Source: Parabacteroides faecalis (GTDB lineage Bacteria > Bacteroidota > Bacteroidia > Bacteroidales > Tannerellaceae). Taken from it: a stretch of 64,000 nucleotides of DNA. The number at the start of each line of letters is the position of its first letter. The first letter of the stretch is position 1. The stretch lies in assembly GCF_022809355.1 (NCBI RefSeq), contig NZ_JAKZMM010000005.1, positions 1 through 64,000 of the forward strand. The letters run 5' to 3'. The position numbers and the translations under genes were made by a program. The notes below the pieces were generated by a model. It was not told where the DNA came from. It saw only the letters and a program-made list of their open reading frames with translations, and made no database searches. Shown piece after piece: positions 1 to 9,147 of this stretch.

Positions 1-172
1 GGATGGTGGCTACATATTGATGTTGTGCTGTTGCTTTTTACTGAAAGCTGCTACTAACGACTCATAAATCTACCCTTAATCGTGTATTGGATGATAGTTG
101 CGGATTTTAGGACTTCTTGAAAGTCTGTAATTTGATAAAATAACATAGATTCGATATAAAATCAAAAATAGT

Positions 173-216
173 AAGCCTGTCAGTGACAAAATTTGTGTCA
201 TTGACGGGCTTCTTTT
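173..216 (+). terminator. Terminator-like hairpin with T tract
   Basis: A 16-base stem (AAGCCTGTCAGTGACA with TGTCATTGACGGGCTT, two G-T pairs) encloses a 7-base loop and is followed by TCTTTT. It probably ends transcription from a gene left of the window. Confidence 0.6.
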
Positions 217-550
217 CAAAAAAACAGTATGCTGCGATAGCTGAAAAAGAATTGGATATGAATTTGCTGCATGAAGTTGTATGGATTGAAGAATGTTTAG
301 CTGTACAATATTCTTCAGTTCGTCATTGACAGGTTCATGTAAGGCTTTTTTAAGAGCAGTATATCGTCTACTACATTCATCAGTGAGTTCTTCATCTTGC
401 TTTCAACTTTAGTGATAAACTGTATACCATTAAGGAAATAGCATTTCAGATATTTCTAGACATAAATTGGAATAAAGAGTCTTTCTGATTGATATATTCT
501 TTTTTATGCTATCTGTAATTGGGGTAATCTTCTCTGTAATTCATCTACCG

Positions 551-578
551 TTTAGTTTATGTTTTCAACTTAATTTTG
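551..578 (+). promoter_or_regulatory. Bacteroides-type promoter for the first cargo gene
   Basis: TAATTTTG at 571-578 fits the Bacteroides -7 box TAnnTTTG, with a TTTAG -33-like box at 551-555. The start codon at 608 lies 30 bases downstream. Assignment is by consensus only. Confidence 0.5.
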
Positions 579-607
579 TAATATAAGAATGATAAAGATA
601 ATAAGAT

Positions 608-1303
608 ATGGAAAGAAGAACATTTTTAAGAAACTGTATACTGACTGCTGGTAGCGTACTGATTGGAGGGTCAGCAATCTTCCGCTTTCTGAAAGTCAGT
701 AAACAGAAAGAAGAGCCTCTCTCCACAACAATAGAGACAATATGTCAGGGTAATGGGAAGAATGTTCTTGTACTGATGAGTGCAGGTACGCGGAAAGGTA
801 ATACGGACCGTTTGACTGATGCTTATATCAGAGGGCTGTCTGAAAAGGGGCACAGCGTGACGAAAGTGTATTTGGGAAGTATGCACATGGCGGGATGTCG
901 AGGATGCGGAGCTTGCCAACACAATGGAAACCGTTGTGTAGTACAGGATGACATGCAACTACTTTATCCACTTTTTGTCGCATGTGATATGCTTGTAATG
1001 GCCTCACCTCTCTATTTTTGGACGATTACAGCGAAACTGAAATCTTTTATTGAACGTTTATATGCCATTTCTGTTGAGGATAAATATCCGGAGAAGGAAA
1101 CCGTACTGCTTATGACCGCAGGAGACAATAATAAGCATACTTTCGACCAGGCTTTGAACTATTTCCATATCATCAGCGGAGTGCTGGGAGGAAAAGAGAT
1201 TGGAACTTATTTAGCGGGAGGTTGCACGGGCTGTGAGAATATTTCCCGTCAAATTGCTCCAGAGCATCTTGAAAAAGCATATAAAATGGGACTGGATTTA
1301 TAA
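608..1303 (+). CDS. Flavodoxin-family NAD(P)H-dependent oxidoreductase with a Tat signal
   Basis: A 231-residue FMN-binding flavodoxin-fold reductase, probably acting outside the cytoplasm. Residues 3-8 read RRTFLR, a canonical twin-arginine motif, followed by a hydrophobic stretch to about residue 27, so it should be exported folded with its cofactor by the Tat pathway. The mature part begins with the flavodoxin phosphate-binding region (SAGTRKGNTD, near residue 60) and carries a GCRGCGACQ cysteine cluster near residue 100, usual for this oxidoreductase family and possibly redox active. A tatA-tatC pair lies 11 kb downstream on the same strand, a notable pairing of substrate and exporter. 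The electron donor and substrate cannot be told from sequence. Two cytoplasmic relatives lie at 7541 and 9762. Confidence 0.85.
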   Translation: MERRTFLRNCILTAGSVLIGGSAIFRFLKVSKQKEEPLSTTIETICQGNGKNVLVLMSAGTRKGNTDRLTDAYIRGLSEKGHSVTKVYLGSMHMAGCRGCGACQHNGNRCVVQDDMQLLYPLFVACDMLVMASPLYFWTITAKLKSFIERLYAISVEDKYPEKETVLLMTAGDNNKHTFDQALNYFHIISGVLGGKEIGTYLAGGCTGCENISRQIAPEHLEKAYKMGLDL

Positions 1304-1321
1304 ATATTAAATAGAAAAGAT

Positions 1322-1870
1322 ATGAACAAATGTATTATTATTCTGACTTTGTTGCTGATGTCTGTCACAACTGCACTGACTTCTTGTAGCCCAGAAGATG
1401 AACCGATAACGGAAAATATAATTCCACCTTCCATTCCGGATCCAGAGGAGCCGGAAGACGATAACGGTGATGAAAATGATAATGAAAATAACGGTAATAA
1501 TGAAGGAGAAAACCAAATGAATAGAAATATTACAATTCGTGTAGGTGATCGTAGTTTTGTTGCTACACTTGAGGATAACGCTACAGCACGTGCTTTTAAT
1601 TCTCTACTACCCATGAGAATAACGATGAACGAGATGAACGGGAACGAGAAGTATTATTACTTGTCTAAGAATTTGCCCACAAATAGTTATCGACCGGGAA
1701 CAATTCGTAACGGAGATTTGATGCTTTACGGTTCGAATTGTCTCGTTTTATTCTATGAAACATTCTCCTCGTCTTACAGCTATACACGTTTAGGACAAAT
1801 TGATGATCCGTCTGGATTATCTTCTGTTCTTGGTCGAGGCAATGTGACCGTAACTTTTGAAATTAAATAA
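1322..1870 (+). CDS. Cyclophilin-like fold lipoprotein
   Basis: A 182-residue predicted lipoprotein. The signal peptide ends at a lipobox with Cys22 (LTSC). Residues 24-65 are an acidic, Asn/Glu/Pro-rich linker, common in Bacteroidales surface lipoproteins. Residues 69-182 match what I know of the small bacterial cyclophilin-like domain (family Cyclophil_like2), including the late VTVTFE strand. No ligand or enzymatic role is established for this family. It follows the Tat-dependent flavodoxin by 18 bases and is probably cotranscribed with it, so a shared envelope role is plausible but inferred. Confidence 0.75.
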   Translation: MNKCIIILTLLLMSVTTALTSCSPEDEPITENIIPPSIPDPEEPEDDNGDENDNENNGNNEGENQMNRNITIRVGDRSFVATLEDNATARAFNSLLPMRITMNEMNGNEKYYYLSKNLPTNSYRPGTIRNGDLMLYGSNCLVLFYETFSSSYSYTRLGQIDDPSGLSSVLGRGNVTVTFEIK

Positions 1871-1890
1871 TCTTTAAACAAATATTTCAA

Positions 1891-2757
1891 ATGAAACTTA
1901 TTAAAGATACCGAATTTGGGGGCGAACGCCCTCTGTTTGAATCACATAATCTTCGTCTGGAGAATGTGATTATCCGCGCCGGGGAATCGGCCATCAAGGA
2001 GTGCAGCAACATTGAGGCGGTGGACTGCCGCTTTGAAGGGAATTATCCCTTCTGGCATGTACACGGTTTCAAGATAGAACGCTGCTATTTCGATGTGGGA
2101 GGACGTTCGGCCTTATGGTATTCCGACCATCTGGTGATGAAGGATACTGTGATTGATGCTCCGAAAATGTTCCGCGAAATGAGTGAGATCGATATCGAAA
2201 ACGTTACGATGAACGATGCCGATGAGGTGTTCTGGCGTTGCAACGGTATCCGTGTAAGAAATCTCAAACTGCACGGAGGAACTTATCCATTCATGTTCAG
2301 CCACGACATTTATGTGGACGGACTGGAGAGTGACAGCAAGTATGTGTTCCAGTATGTGAAGAACGTTGAAATCCACAATGCCAGAATTACCACAAAGGAT
2401 GCCTTCTGGGAAGTGGAGAATGTGACCATTTACGATTCCGAACTGAATGGTGAATATTTGGGCTGGCATTCGAAGAATCTGCGTCTGGTCAATTGTCATA
2501 TTACCGGCGAGCAGCCGCTCTGTTATGCCCATGACCTTGTGTTGGAGAATTGTACATTCGGACCGGATTGTGACCGAGCCTTTGAGTATAGTACGTTGCA
2601 GGCCGACATCCGTGGTGCCATAACTAACATCAAGAATCCTACATCCGGACGTATCGTGGCAGATGAATACGGTTCGATAACCATTGACGAGAACATCAAG
2701 GCTCCTGCCGATTGCGAAATCCGGCTTAGAGATGAGCACACCTGTTTTACTGACTGA
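1891..2757 (+). CDS. DUF3737 family protein, predicted beta-helix
   Basis: A 288-residue protein of the DUF3737 type. Short strands alternate with conserved turns (patterns such as LRLENV, IERCYF, VKNVEIHNA, LVLENCTF) about every 19-20 residues, typical of a right-handed parallel beta-helix. There is no signal peptide. Function is unknown; members are often found beside small redox or transport genes. It starts 20 bases after the lipoprotein gene and ends 12 bases before the PLP enzyme, so it is probably part of the same operon. Confidence 0.8.
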   Translation: MKLIKDTEFGGERPLFESHNLRLENVIIRAGESAIKECSNIEAVDCRFEGNYPFWHVHGFKIERCYFDVGGRSALWYSDHLVMKDTVIDAPKMFREMSEIDIENVTMNDADEVFWRCNGIRVRNLKLHGGTYPFMFSHDIYVDGLESDSKYVFQYVKNVEIHNARITTKDAFWEVENVTIYDSELNGEYLGWHSKNLRLVNCHITGEQPLCYAHDLVLENCTFGPDCDRAFEYSTLQADIRGAITNIKNPTSGRIVADEYGSITIDENIKAPADCEIRLRDEHTCFTD

Positions 2758-2769
2758 TATGTACGGACA

Positions 2770-3948
2770 ATGAAATACGATTTTGACACGATTGTTCCTC
2801 GCCGTGGAACCAATTCCTACAAGTGGGACAGTATGCCGGCCGGTAAGGACGTACTTCCTTTATGGGTGGCCGACATGGATTTCCGTACGGTTCCAGCCAT
2901 TACCGAAGCATTGGCAAGGCGGGTGCAGCACGGCATATTCGGGTATGTGCGTGTTCCCGATGAATATTATACGACCGTAACCCGATGGTTTGAAAGGCGT
3001 CATGACTGGTATATCGATAAAGAATGGATGATATATACCTCCGGAGTGGTGCCGGCTGTATCTGCTGTCATCAAGGCATTGACAGAACCCGGTGACGGTG
3101 TGGTCGTGCAGACTCCGGTATACAACTGCTTTTTCTCGTCCATCCGCAACAACGGATGCCGCATCGTCAGCAATCCGTTGATATATGAGGACGGTACATA
3201 CCATATTGACTTTGATGATTTGGAGCGCAAGACTTCTGATACAAGTGTAAAGCTATTGCTTCTGTGCAACCCACATAATCCGGCAGGACGTGTATGGACC
3301 CGTGAGGAGCTGTCCCGTATAGGGGAAATCTGTCATCGGAATAACGTGATGGTTATCACGGATGAAATACACTGTGAACTTGTCTTCCCGGGACATACCT
3401 ATACTCCGTTTGCCTCAGTCTGCGAGGAGCATTTATGGAACTCGGTAACTTGCGTATCACCCAGCAAGTCATTCAATATTGCAGGACTGCAGATAGCCAA
3501 TATCATAGCCCGTGACGAAGAGGTACGTCGGCGTATAGACCGAGCCATCAATATCAACGAGGTGTGCGATGTGAATCCGTTCGGCATAGAGGCCACTATC
3601 GCAGCCTACAATGAAGGCGAGGAATGGCTCATGTTGCTGCTAGACTATCTGAAGGCCAATTATGACCTTCTACGGGATTTCTTCCATACGTACCTGCCGG
3701 AAATATCTGTCACTAAGTTGGAAGGAACCTATCTGGTATGGACTGACTGCAGGATATTCAAACAGTCTTCCGATACATTGCAGTCCCGTCTGTTGGAAGA
3801 AACCGGACTTTGGCTCAACAGCGGTACCATGTATGGAGCCGAAGGAGAAGGATTTTTGCGTTGGAACATTGCCTGCCCGCGTACGGTACTAGAAGATGCT
3901 TTGGAAAGATTCAAATGTTTTGTTGACTCATTAAGTACTGATAAGTAA
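2770..3948 (+). CDS. MalY/PatB family PLP-dependent enzyme (C-S lyase type)
   Basis: A 392-residue fold-type I PLP enzyme of the MalY/PatB group, which cleaves cystathionine and other cysteine S-conjugates in the cytoplasm. Landmarks are a start close to the family pattern (YDFDTIVPRRGTNSYKWD), WVADMDF at 32-38, NPHNPAGRVW at 167-176, TDEIHCEL at 197-204 (the Asp contacts the PLP ring nitrogen), and the Schiff-base lysine in SPSKSFN at Lys233. Length is normal for the family. The ATG lies 12 bases after the DUF3737 stop. Actual substrate is unknown; cystathionine beta-lyase is the usual annotation. Confidence 0.88.
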   Translation: MKYDFDTIVPRRGTNSYKWDSMPAGKDVLPLWVADMDFRTVPAITEALARRVQHGIFGYVRVPDEYYTTVTRWFERRHDWYIDKEWMIYTSGVVPAVSAVIKALTEPGDGVVVQTPVYNCFFSSIRNNGCRIVSNPLIYEDGTYHIDFDDLERKTSDTSVKLLLLCNPHNPAGRVWTREELSRIGEICHRNNVMVITDEIHCELVFPGHTYTPFASVCEEHLWNSVTCVSPSKSFNIAGLQIANIIARDEEVRRRIDRAININEVCDVNPFGIEATIAAYNEGEEWLMLLLDYLKANYDLLRDFFHTYLPEISVTKLEGTYLVWTDCRIFKQSSDTLQSRLLEETGLWLNSGTMYGAEGEGFLRWNIACPRTVLEDALERFKCFVDSLSTDK

Positions 3949-3952
3949 TGAT

Positions 3953-5194
3953 ATGGAACATACACTAACCAATGACCTATCGCCTGTAAAATCATCGGAG
4001 CGCGTTGTCATTCTGGATGCATTGCGTGGCTTCGCTCTTTTGGGCATTGTCATCGCCAATTTCCCAGAGTTTTCACTGTATACGTTCATGTCAGCAGAAG
4101 ATACAGCACTGCTGCCGTTTTCTGCTGCCGACAGGTATGTGCGATATTTGCTCTATTTCTTTATTGACGGTAAATTTTATACCATATTTTCCCTGCTGTT
4201 CGGCATAGGTTTTTCCATTATTCTGGAGAATGTGGCAAAAAGAGGTGGAAATGCGATGAGGGTATTCTACAGGAGAATGTTTGTCTTGGCATTTATTGGA
4301 GCATTGCATCTGATGTTTATCTGGAGCGGAGACATCCTGCTGCTCTATGCATTGCTCGGGATGCTTCTTCCGCTTTTCAGAAAACTGTCGGACCGCATCT
4401 TGCTTACTGTTGCAGCCGTGTTGTTGTTCATTCCTGTAGTCATTGATTTTCTGTGTGAGGCCACGCGAACTGACCTTTCAGCCCCAGTAGTGCAGATGCA
4501 GCGGATGTATTGTACCCGATTCGGTATTACAGATGATAATTTTGCTTACTGGCTGCGTGACGCCTCAAGTTACAGGGAAGTTTTCCAGTTTCTGATTCAG
4601 GGAGCGCTTGTCCGTATACAGGAATTCATCGACGGGAACCGGTATTTCAAGGTGCTGGGACTATTTATCATCGGATTCTACATCGGACGACAACATCTTT
4701 ATGCCCGTCTTGAAGAGAAAAGAATAGGGTTGAAAAAAATTTTCGGAGCAGGAATTCTTATAGGATTACCATTCACAGTACTATATGCATACAGTACTGT
4801 GAACAGTCATCCATGGGGATTGGCCATGCATAGCCTAATCTATTTCTTTGGAGTATATCCATTGGCTTTTGCATACATATCCGGCGTCTGTCTGCTTCTA
4901 GTCAAGCATCCAGGCCTAGCTGTTTTCCACCAGTTTGCAGTCCCCGGAAGAATGGCCCTAACAAACTACATAGGACAGTCTGTTATAGGTATCCTGCTAT
5001 TTTACGGTATAGGATTGGGGTTTGGCGCAGGAATCGGGTTGGGTCTTGTAGTATTGATTGCAGCCGGCGTTTGGATGTTACAGGCGATAATCAGCAGAGT
5101 ATGGCTGCATTATTGTCAATTCGGCATTCTGGAATGGATGTGGCGTATGCTGACATACGGCAAGACATTCAGACTTGTCAAGAAACGGAGTTGA
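3953..5194 (+). CDS. DUF418 (YeiB-like) multi-pass membrane protein
   Basis: A 413-residue inner-membrane protein with about ten hydrophobic segments. The N-terminal motif DALRGFALLGI (from about residue 23) and the C-terminal region with MALTNY, GLGFGAG and LHYCQFGILEW are hallmarks of the YeiB/DUF418 family, distant relatives of membrane acyltransferases. A transport or acyl-transfer role is suspected for the family but unproven. It begins 4 bases after the PLP enzyme and its stop is almost fused to the MATE start, so the three genes are cotranscribed. Confidence 0.85.
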   Translation: MEHTLTNDLSPVKSSERVVILDALRGFALLGIVIANFPEFSLYTFMSAEDTALLPFSAADRYVRYLLYFFIDGKFYTIFSLLFGIGFSIILENVAKRGGNAMRVFYRRMFVLAFIGALHLMFIWSGDILLLYALLGMLLPLFRKLSDRILLTVAAVLLFIPVVIDFLCEATRTDLSAPVVQMQRMYCTRFGITDDNFAYWLRDASSYREVFQFLIQGALVRIQEFIDGNRYFKVLGLFIIGFYIGRQHLYARLEEKRIGLKKIFGAGILIGLPFTVLYAYSTVNSHPWGLAMHSLIYFFGVYPLAFAYISGVCLLLVKHPGLAVFHQFAVPGRMALTNYIGQSVIGILLFYGIGLGFGAGIGLGLVVLIAAGVWMLQAIISRVWLHYCQFGILEWMWRMLTYGKTFRLVKKRS

Positions 5195-5195
5195 T

Positions 5196-6620
5196 ATGTT
5201 GGAGGAAAAGAAAACAGACATTCTGCTCGGCTTTATCCGTGACGGCAAGCCGATGACACTCAAACAGCAGTTACGCCTGACCGTGCAGCTCAGTGTTCCT
5301 GCCATCATCGCGCAACTGTCATCCATTATCATGCAGTATATCGATGCGGCTATGGTGGGGAGTCTCGGTGCGGAGGCATCCGCTTCAGTCGGACTGGTAG
5401 CGACAACCACGTGGCTTTTCTGGGGGCTTTGTTCGGCTGCCGCTACCGGCTTTTCCGTACAGGTGGCGCACCGGATTGGAGCAAATGATATGAAGGGAGC
5501 CCGTATGGTGTTGCGACAGTCACTGGTTGCCACGCTTTTCTTCAGTCTGCTGCTGGCTGCTTTGGGAGCGGCAATCAGCCCTTCATTACCGGGATGGTTG
5601 AGGGGAGATATCTCCATACGCCAGGATGCTTCCGTCTATTTCTTCATTTTCTCCCTTTTCCTGCCTGCCCTGCAAATGAATTTTCTGGCAGGTGGCATGC
5701 TGCGATGCAGCGGAAATATGCATATCCCCAGTCTTATGGGAGTTATCATGTGTGTACTGGATGTCATATTCAATTTCTTTCTGATTTTTCCGGTGCGCGA
5801 GTGTTGTGTTTCCGGAGTGTGGTTCACTATACCGGGAGTCGGACTTGGAGTGATCGGTGCGGCATTGGGTACTGCTGCGGCAGAAATGGTTGCAGCGGGA
5901 GTCTTGTTATGGTATCTTCTGACACACTCTGATAAATTGAAGCATGTTCGCAGTGAAGGTAATTTCTGGCCGAAAACTAGAACTTTGAGAAAAGCACTCC
6001 GTATTGGTCTCCCTATGGGAATAGAGCATGTGGTCATTTGCGGTGCCCAGATTCTGACAACGGTTATTGTGGCTCCGCTCGGAGTTTTTGCTATCGCTGC
6101 CAATTCTTTTGCCATTACGGCCGAAAGTCTGTGTTATATGCCTGGTTATGGAATAGCAGATGCGGCGACGACTCTCGTAGGGCAAAGTATCGGAGCCGGA
6201 CGGCGGAAACTGACCCGCAGTTTCGCACATATCACTATTCTGATGGGCATGACCATAATGGGGATGATGGGAATACTTATGTATGTATTCGCTCCTGAGA
6301 TTATCGGTCTGATGACTCCTGTCGAGGAAATACGGACACTTGGCGTAATGGCCTTGCGAATAGAGGCATTTGCCGAACCGATGTTTGCTGCCTCGATTGT
6401 GGCATACGGTGTTTTTGTCGGTGCTGCCGATACGCTTGTTCCGTGTCTTATGAACTTCTTCAGTATATGGGCAGTACGCCTGACATTGGCCGCCTGGCTT
6501 GCCCCGGCATTTGGTCTGAAAGGTGTATGGATAGCCATGTGTGTCGAGTTATGCTTCCGTGGACTGATTTTCCTTATTCGGTTGAAACGGGAACGGTGGA
6601 TGAAACAGTTCAGCATATAA
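5196..6620 (+). CDS. MATE family efflux transporter
   Basis: A 474-residue, 12-segment MATE antiporter that would export cationic drugs or metabolites using a Na+ or H+ gradient. Both six-helix halves are present, with family positions such as QLSSIIMQYIDAAMVGSLG early and GIADAATTLVGQSIGAG in the second half. The ATG at 5196 is chosen because it immediately follows the DUF418 stop (TGATATG), although an upstream TTG also keeps the frame open. It closes the first cargo cluster; about 65 bases later a fresh promoter serves the next genes. It is unrelated in position to the truncated MATE fragment at 27.1 kb. Confidence 0.88.
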   Translation: MLEEKKTDILLGFIRDGKPMTLKQQLRLTVQLSVPAIIAQLSSIIMQYIDAAMVGSLGAEASASVGLVATTTWLFWGLCSAAATGFSVQVAHRIGANDMKGARMVLRQSLVATLFFSLLLAALGAAISPSLPGWLRGDISIRQDASVYFFIFSLFLPALQMNFLAGGMLRCSGNMHIPSLMGVIMCVLDVIFNFFLIFPVRECCVSGVWFTIPGVGLGVIGAALGTAAAEMVAAGVLLWYLLTHSDKLKHVRSEGNFWPKTRTLRKALRIGLPMGIEHVVICGAQILTTVIVAPLGVFAIAANSFAITAESLCYMPGYGIADAATTLVGQSIGAGRRKLTRSFAHITILMGMTIMGMMGILMYVFAPEIIGLMTPVEEIRTLGVMALRIEAFAEPMFAASIVAYGVFVGAADTLVPCLMNFFSIWAVRLTLAAWLAPAFGLKGVWIAMCVELCFRGLIFLIRLKRERWMKQFSI

Positions 6621-6665
6621 CGTAAAATCGAGTATAGGGGTATAAATATCGGTAATTTGTCTATG

Positions 6666-6694
6666 CGCATCTTTACCTTTTCAAACTATTTTTG
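6666..6694 (+). promoter_or_regulatory. Promoter for the second redox gene cluster
   Basis: TATTTTTG at 6687-6694 fits TAnnTTTG, with a TTTA-containing -33-like region about 16 bases upstream. The 150-base gap between the MATE gene and the flavin reductase is the longest intact gap in the early cargo, which supports a separate transcription start here. Confidence 0.5.
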
Positions 6695-6770
6695 CAGGAG
6701 AATCAGTAAGTTAAGAGCAAAATAGATATGTTGTAAGTTTATAAAAATTAGAATAATAAATTAATATACA

Positions 6771-7328
6771 ATGAAAAGAAATTTAGGTAGTGTACTTGGC
6801 CTGTATCCGACCCCGTTAGTGGTCGTCGGTACATTTGTTCAGGAAAAAGTCAATTGGGTATTGGTTGCCCATGTAGGAATCATCGGTCATAACCGTATTC
6901 TGGTTTCACTTGCCAAACCGCATTTCACCAATCAGGGAATTAAGGTTTCCGGACGCCTGTCTGTAAACATCGTGGATGAATCCTTGCTTCAGTCCGCCGA
7001 CTATGTCGGTTGCGTCAGCGGAGCAAAAACGGACAAGTCGGAAGTATTCGCCTTCCACGTGAGCGAATTTGGAGCTCCCGTTATCGAAAACTCACCGCTT
7101 GTCATGGACTGTGAGGTGCTGGATAATTACGAGACCGACACATTTGACAATTTTATATGCAGTATTTCAGCTACTTACGCTGAAGAGTCAGTGCTTAATG
7201 AAAACGGTAAGATCGATTACCATAAACTGAAACCGGTCCTTTTTGAAATGCCGACATATTCATATTTGCGCACTGGTGAAGTAATAGGTAAATGCATGTC
7301 TTTTGGAAAATCACTGAAAAATAGATAA
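6771..7328 (+). CDS. Flavin reductase family protein
   Basis: A 185-residue protein of the flavin reductase-like, FMN-binding split-barrel family, which uses NAD(P)H to reduce flavin or carries FMN for a partner enzyme. Recognisable are the N-terminal barrel strand with PTPLVVVGT, the ILVSLAKPHFTNQGIK segment and the VNIVDESLLQSADYVG helix typical of this cytoplasmic family. The gene is followed within 12 bases by a tautomerase and then a flavodoxin-like reductase, suggesting a small reductive pathway on an aromatic or quinone-like substrate. That pathway is inference from the neighbours. Confidence 0.85.
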   Translation: MKRNLGSVLGLYPTPLVVVGTFVQEKVNWVLVAHVGIIGHNRILVSLAKPHFTNQGIKVSGRLSVNIVDESLLQSADYVGCVSGAKTDKSEVFAFHVSEFGAPVIENSPLVMDCEVLDNYETDTFDNFICSISATYAEESVLNENGKIDYHKLKPVLFEMPTYSYLRTGEVIGKCMSFGKSLKNR

Positions 7329-7340
7329 GGAGGAATAAGT

Positions 7341-7529
7341 ATGCCATCAATAACCATGGAATTAGTAAAGATGAGCAGAGAGAAAAAGGCTCAGCTTGTT
7401 AAAGATGTTACGGAAGCGACTGCACGTGCAACTGGTATAGATCCACAGGCCATTTTTGTATTTATAAAGGAAAATGAACCTGAAAATGTTGGTGTCGGGG
7501 GTATATTGTTACCGGATTTGAAAAAGTAA
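7341..7529 (+). CDS. 4-oxalocrotonate tautomerase family protein
   Basis: A 62-residue protein of the 4-oxalocrotonate tautomerase family, which moves double bonds in enol/keto acids. Met is followed by Pro2, which becomes the catalytic N-terminal proline. The length, the MSREKKAQLVKDVTEA helix and the FVFIKENEPENVGVGG strand-loop are typical of the family, which forms oligomers. A GGAGG-like purine tract precedes the ATG, unusual for this phylum. It sits tightly between the flavin reductase and the next flavodoxin gene. Confidence 0.88.
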   Translation: MPSITMELVKMSREKKAQLVKDVTEATARATGIDPQAIFVFIKENEPENVGVGGILLPDLKK

Positions 7530-7540
7530 ATGGAATAGAA

Positions 7541-8179
7541 ATGGAATCTCTTAAAGTATTATTGGTAAATGGCAGCCCGCATAAAGAAGGATGTGTTTAT
7601 ACCGCTTTGTCTGAAATAGCAAAGACATTGAAGGCGGAAGGCATACAGTCCGAAATATTCTGGATAGGGAATCAACCTTTGGCCGGCTGTATCGGTTGCG
7701 GAACATGCATAGGCAAGAGATGTTGCTTCCGAAAGGATATTGTCAATGACTTCACGGCATTGATTGACGAGTATGACGGATTTGTCTTTGGAACTCCTGT
7801 CCATTATTCAGGAGCCAGTGGTTCCATGACATCATTTATGGATCGTGTATTCTTTATTGATGAGTTCAATGGAGAACATTTTGCCGGCAAACCAGCGGCA
7901 ACAATAGCTACCTGTCGTCGTAGCGGTGGTACGGCGACTCTTGATCAATTGAACAAATATATGGCCGATTGTAACATGCCTATTGTCCCGTCTCAGTATT
8001 GGAATATTGTCCATGGAAACAATGCTGAAGAAGTTCTGAATGATGAGGAAGGTTTGCAGACAATGCGAGTTTTGGCAAGAAATATGGCATGGCTGCTGAA
8101 ATGTATTCAAGCCGGACGGAAAGCCGGAATAACTTTCCCGGAACATGGGCCGCACACCATGACTAATTTTATACGTTAA
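7541..8179 (+). CDS. Flavodoxin family NAD(P)H-dependent oxidoreductase
   Basis: A 212-residue cytoplasmic flavodoxin-fold protein. The FMN phosphate loop is VNGSPHKEG near the N terminus, and a cysteine-rich segment (GCIGCGTCIGKRCCF) lies near residue 50. A SGASGSMTSFMDR segment matches the family. Reducing quinones, nitro groups or an iron-sulfur partner are known activities of relatives; the substrate here is unknown. It has no signal peptide, unlike the relative at 608. It lies in the run flavin reductase, tautomerase, this gene, aldo/keto reductase. Confidence 0.85.
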   Translation: MESLKVLLVNGSPHKEGCVYTALSEIAKTLKAEGIQSEIFWIGNQPLAGCIGCGTCIGKRCCFRKDIVNDFTALIDEYDGFVFGTPVHYSGASGSMTSFMDRVFFIDEFNGEHFAGKPAATIATCRRSGGTATLDQLNKYMADCNMPIVPSQYWNIVHGNNAEEVLNDEEGLQTMRVLARNMAWLLKCIQAGRKAGITFPEHGPHTMTNFIR

Positions 8180-8198
8180 ACTAAAAAAAGAATGTACT

Positions 8199-9146
8199 AT
8201 GGTAAATAAGCCGTCAATTGTATTGGGAACATGGTCGTGGGGCACAGGAATGGCCGGTGGCGATCAGGTATTTGGAAATTATCTTGGAGAAAAGGAGTTG
8301 CGTCCTGTTTTCGAGGAGGCAATGAAGAACGGTTTGAATCTGTGGGATTCGGCTGTGGTATATGGTATGGGATCATCAGAGACCCTGCTTTCTACCTTTA
8401 CCCGTGAATACCCGCGTGATGAGGTATTCATTTCCACTAAATTCACACCGCAAATTGCCGACAATCAGTCCGGAGACCCGGTTGCGAAGATGCTGGAAGG
8501 AAGCCTTGAACGCTTCGGAACGGATTATGTCGATATCTACTGGATTCATAATCCGGCTGATGTGGAACGCTGGACTCCTTTCCTTGCCCTGTTGGTTAAA
8601 GAAGGAAAAATCCGTCGTGTAGGCGTATCCAATCATAATCTGTCCCAACTCAAGCGTGCGGAAGAAATCCTCTCTGCCGAGGGTATTCACGTGTCTGCCG
8701 TACAGAACCATTACAGTCTGCTTTACCGCTCTTCCGAGAAGGCCGGCATATTGGACTACTGCCGTGAGAGAGGCATCGACTTCTGGGCATACATGGTATT
8801 GGAACAGGGCGCCCTGAGCGGAAAGTACGATACGACCCATCCTTTGCCTCAAGGAAGCCAGCGTGGAGAAACCTATAATCCGATGTTGCCTCAGATAGAG
8901 GAGCTTGTCCATGCAATGCGTTCCGTAGGCGATAAATATGGAGTGTCCCCTGCTCAGGTGGCAATTGCCTGGGCAATAGCCAAAGGTACTACTCCCATTA
9001 TCGGTGTAACGAAAGTGGAACAGGTTCGGGATATAGTCCAGGCTCTTCAAGTTACACTTTCACCGGAAAATATGAAGACGATTGAGTATGCGGCAGAAAA
9101 TACGGGTGTAGATACACGAGGCTCGTGGGAAATGCCGATGATTTGA
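8199..9146 (+). CDS. Aldo/keto reductase
   Basis: A 315-residue NADPH-dependent TIM-barrel aldo/keto reductase. The catalytic tetrad is visible as Asp50, Tyr55, Lys81 and His117 (in LWDSAVVYG, STKFTP and WIHNP), and the C-terminal cofactor region contains PIIGVTKVEQV. Length is normal. It follows the flavodoxin gene by 19 bases and probably reduces a carbonyl made or consumed by the same pathway. Everything immediately downstream is decayed, so the pathway is probably incomplete now. Confidence 0.9.
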   Translation: MVNKPSIVLGTWSWGTGMAGGDQVFGNYLGEKELRPVFEEAMKNGLNLWDSAVVYGMGSSETLLSTFTREYPRDEVFISTKFTPQIADNQSGDPVAKMLEGSLERFGTDYVDIYWIHNPADVERWTPFLALLVKEGKIRRVGVSNHNLSQLKRAEEILSAEGIHVSAVQNHYSLLYRSSEKAGILDYCRERGIDFWAYMVLEQGALSGKYDTTHPLPQGSQRGETYNPMLPQIEELVHAMRSVGDKYGVSPAQVAIAWAIAKGTTPIIGVTKVEQVRDIVQALQVTLSPENMKTIEYAAENTGVDTRGSWEMPMI

Positions 9147-9147
9147 C

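Larger units (their letters stand above)
1..607. other. Intergenic or decayed stretch before the first cargo gene
   Basis: No convincing gene is present. Bases 1-66 could be the last codons of an upstream gene on the + strand, but nothing recognisable is encoded. On the - strand between about 520 and 220, protein-like segments run in successive frames broken by stops and shifts, which would fit a degraded gene of unknown identity. The stretch also holds a terminator-like hairpin (173-216) and a promoter for the first cargo gene (551-578). Confidence 0.45.

Noticed and set aside
7325-7341. AAGGAGGAAT as a riboswitch or special site
   Set aside because: It is only a Shine-Dalgarno-like purine tract before the tautomerase, unusual in this phylum but not structured.
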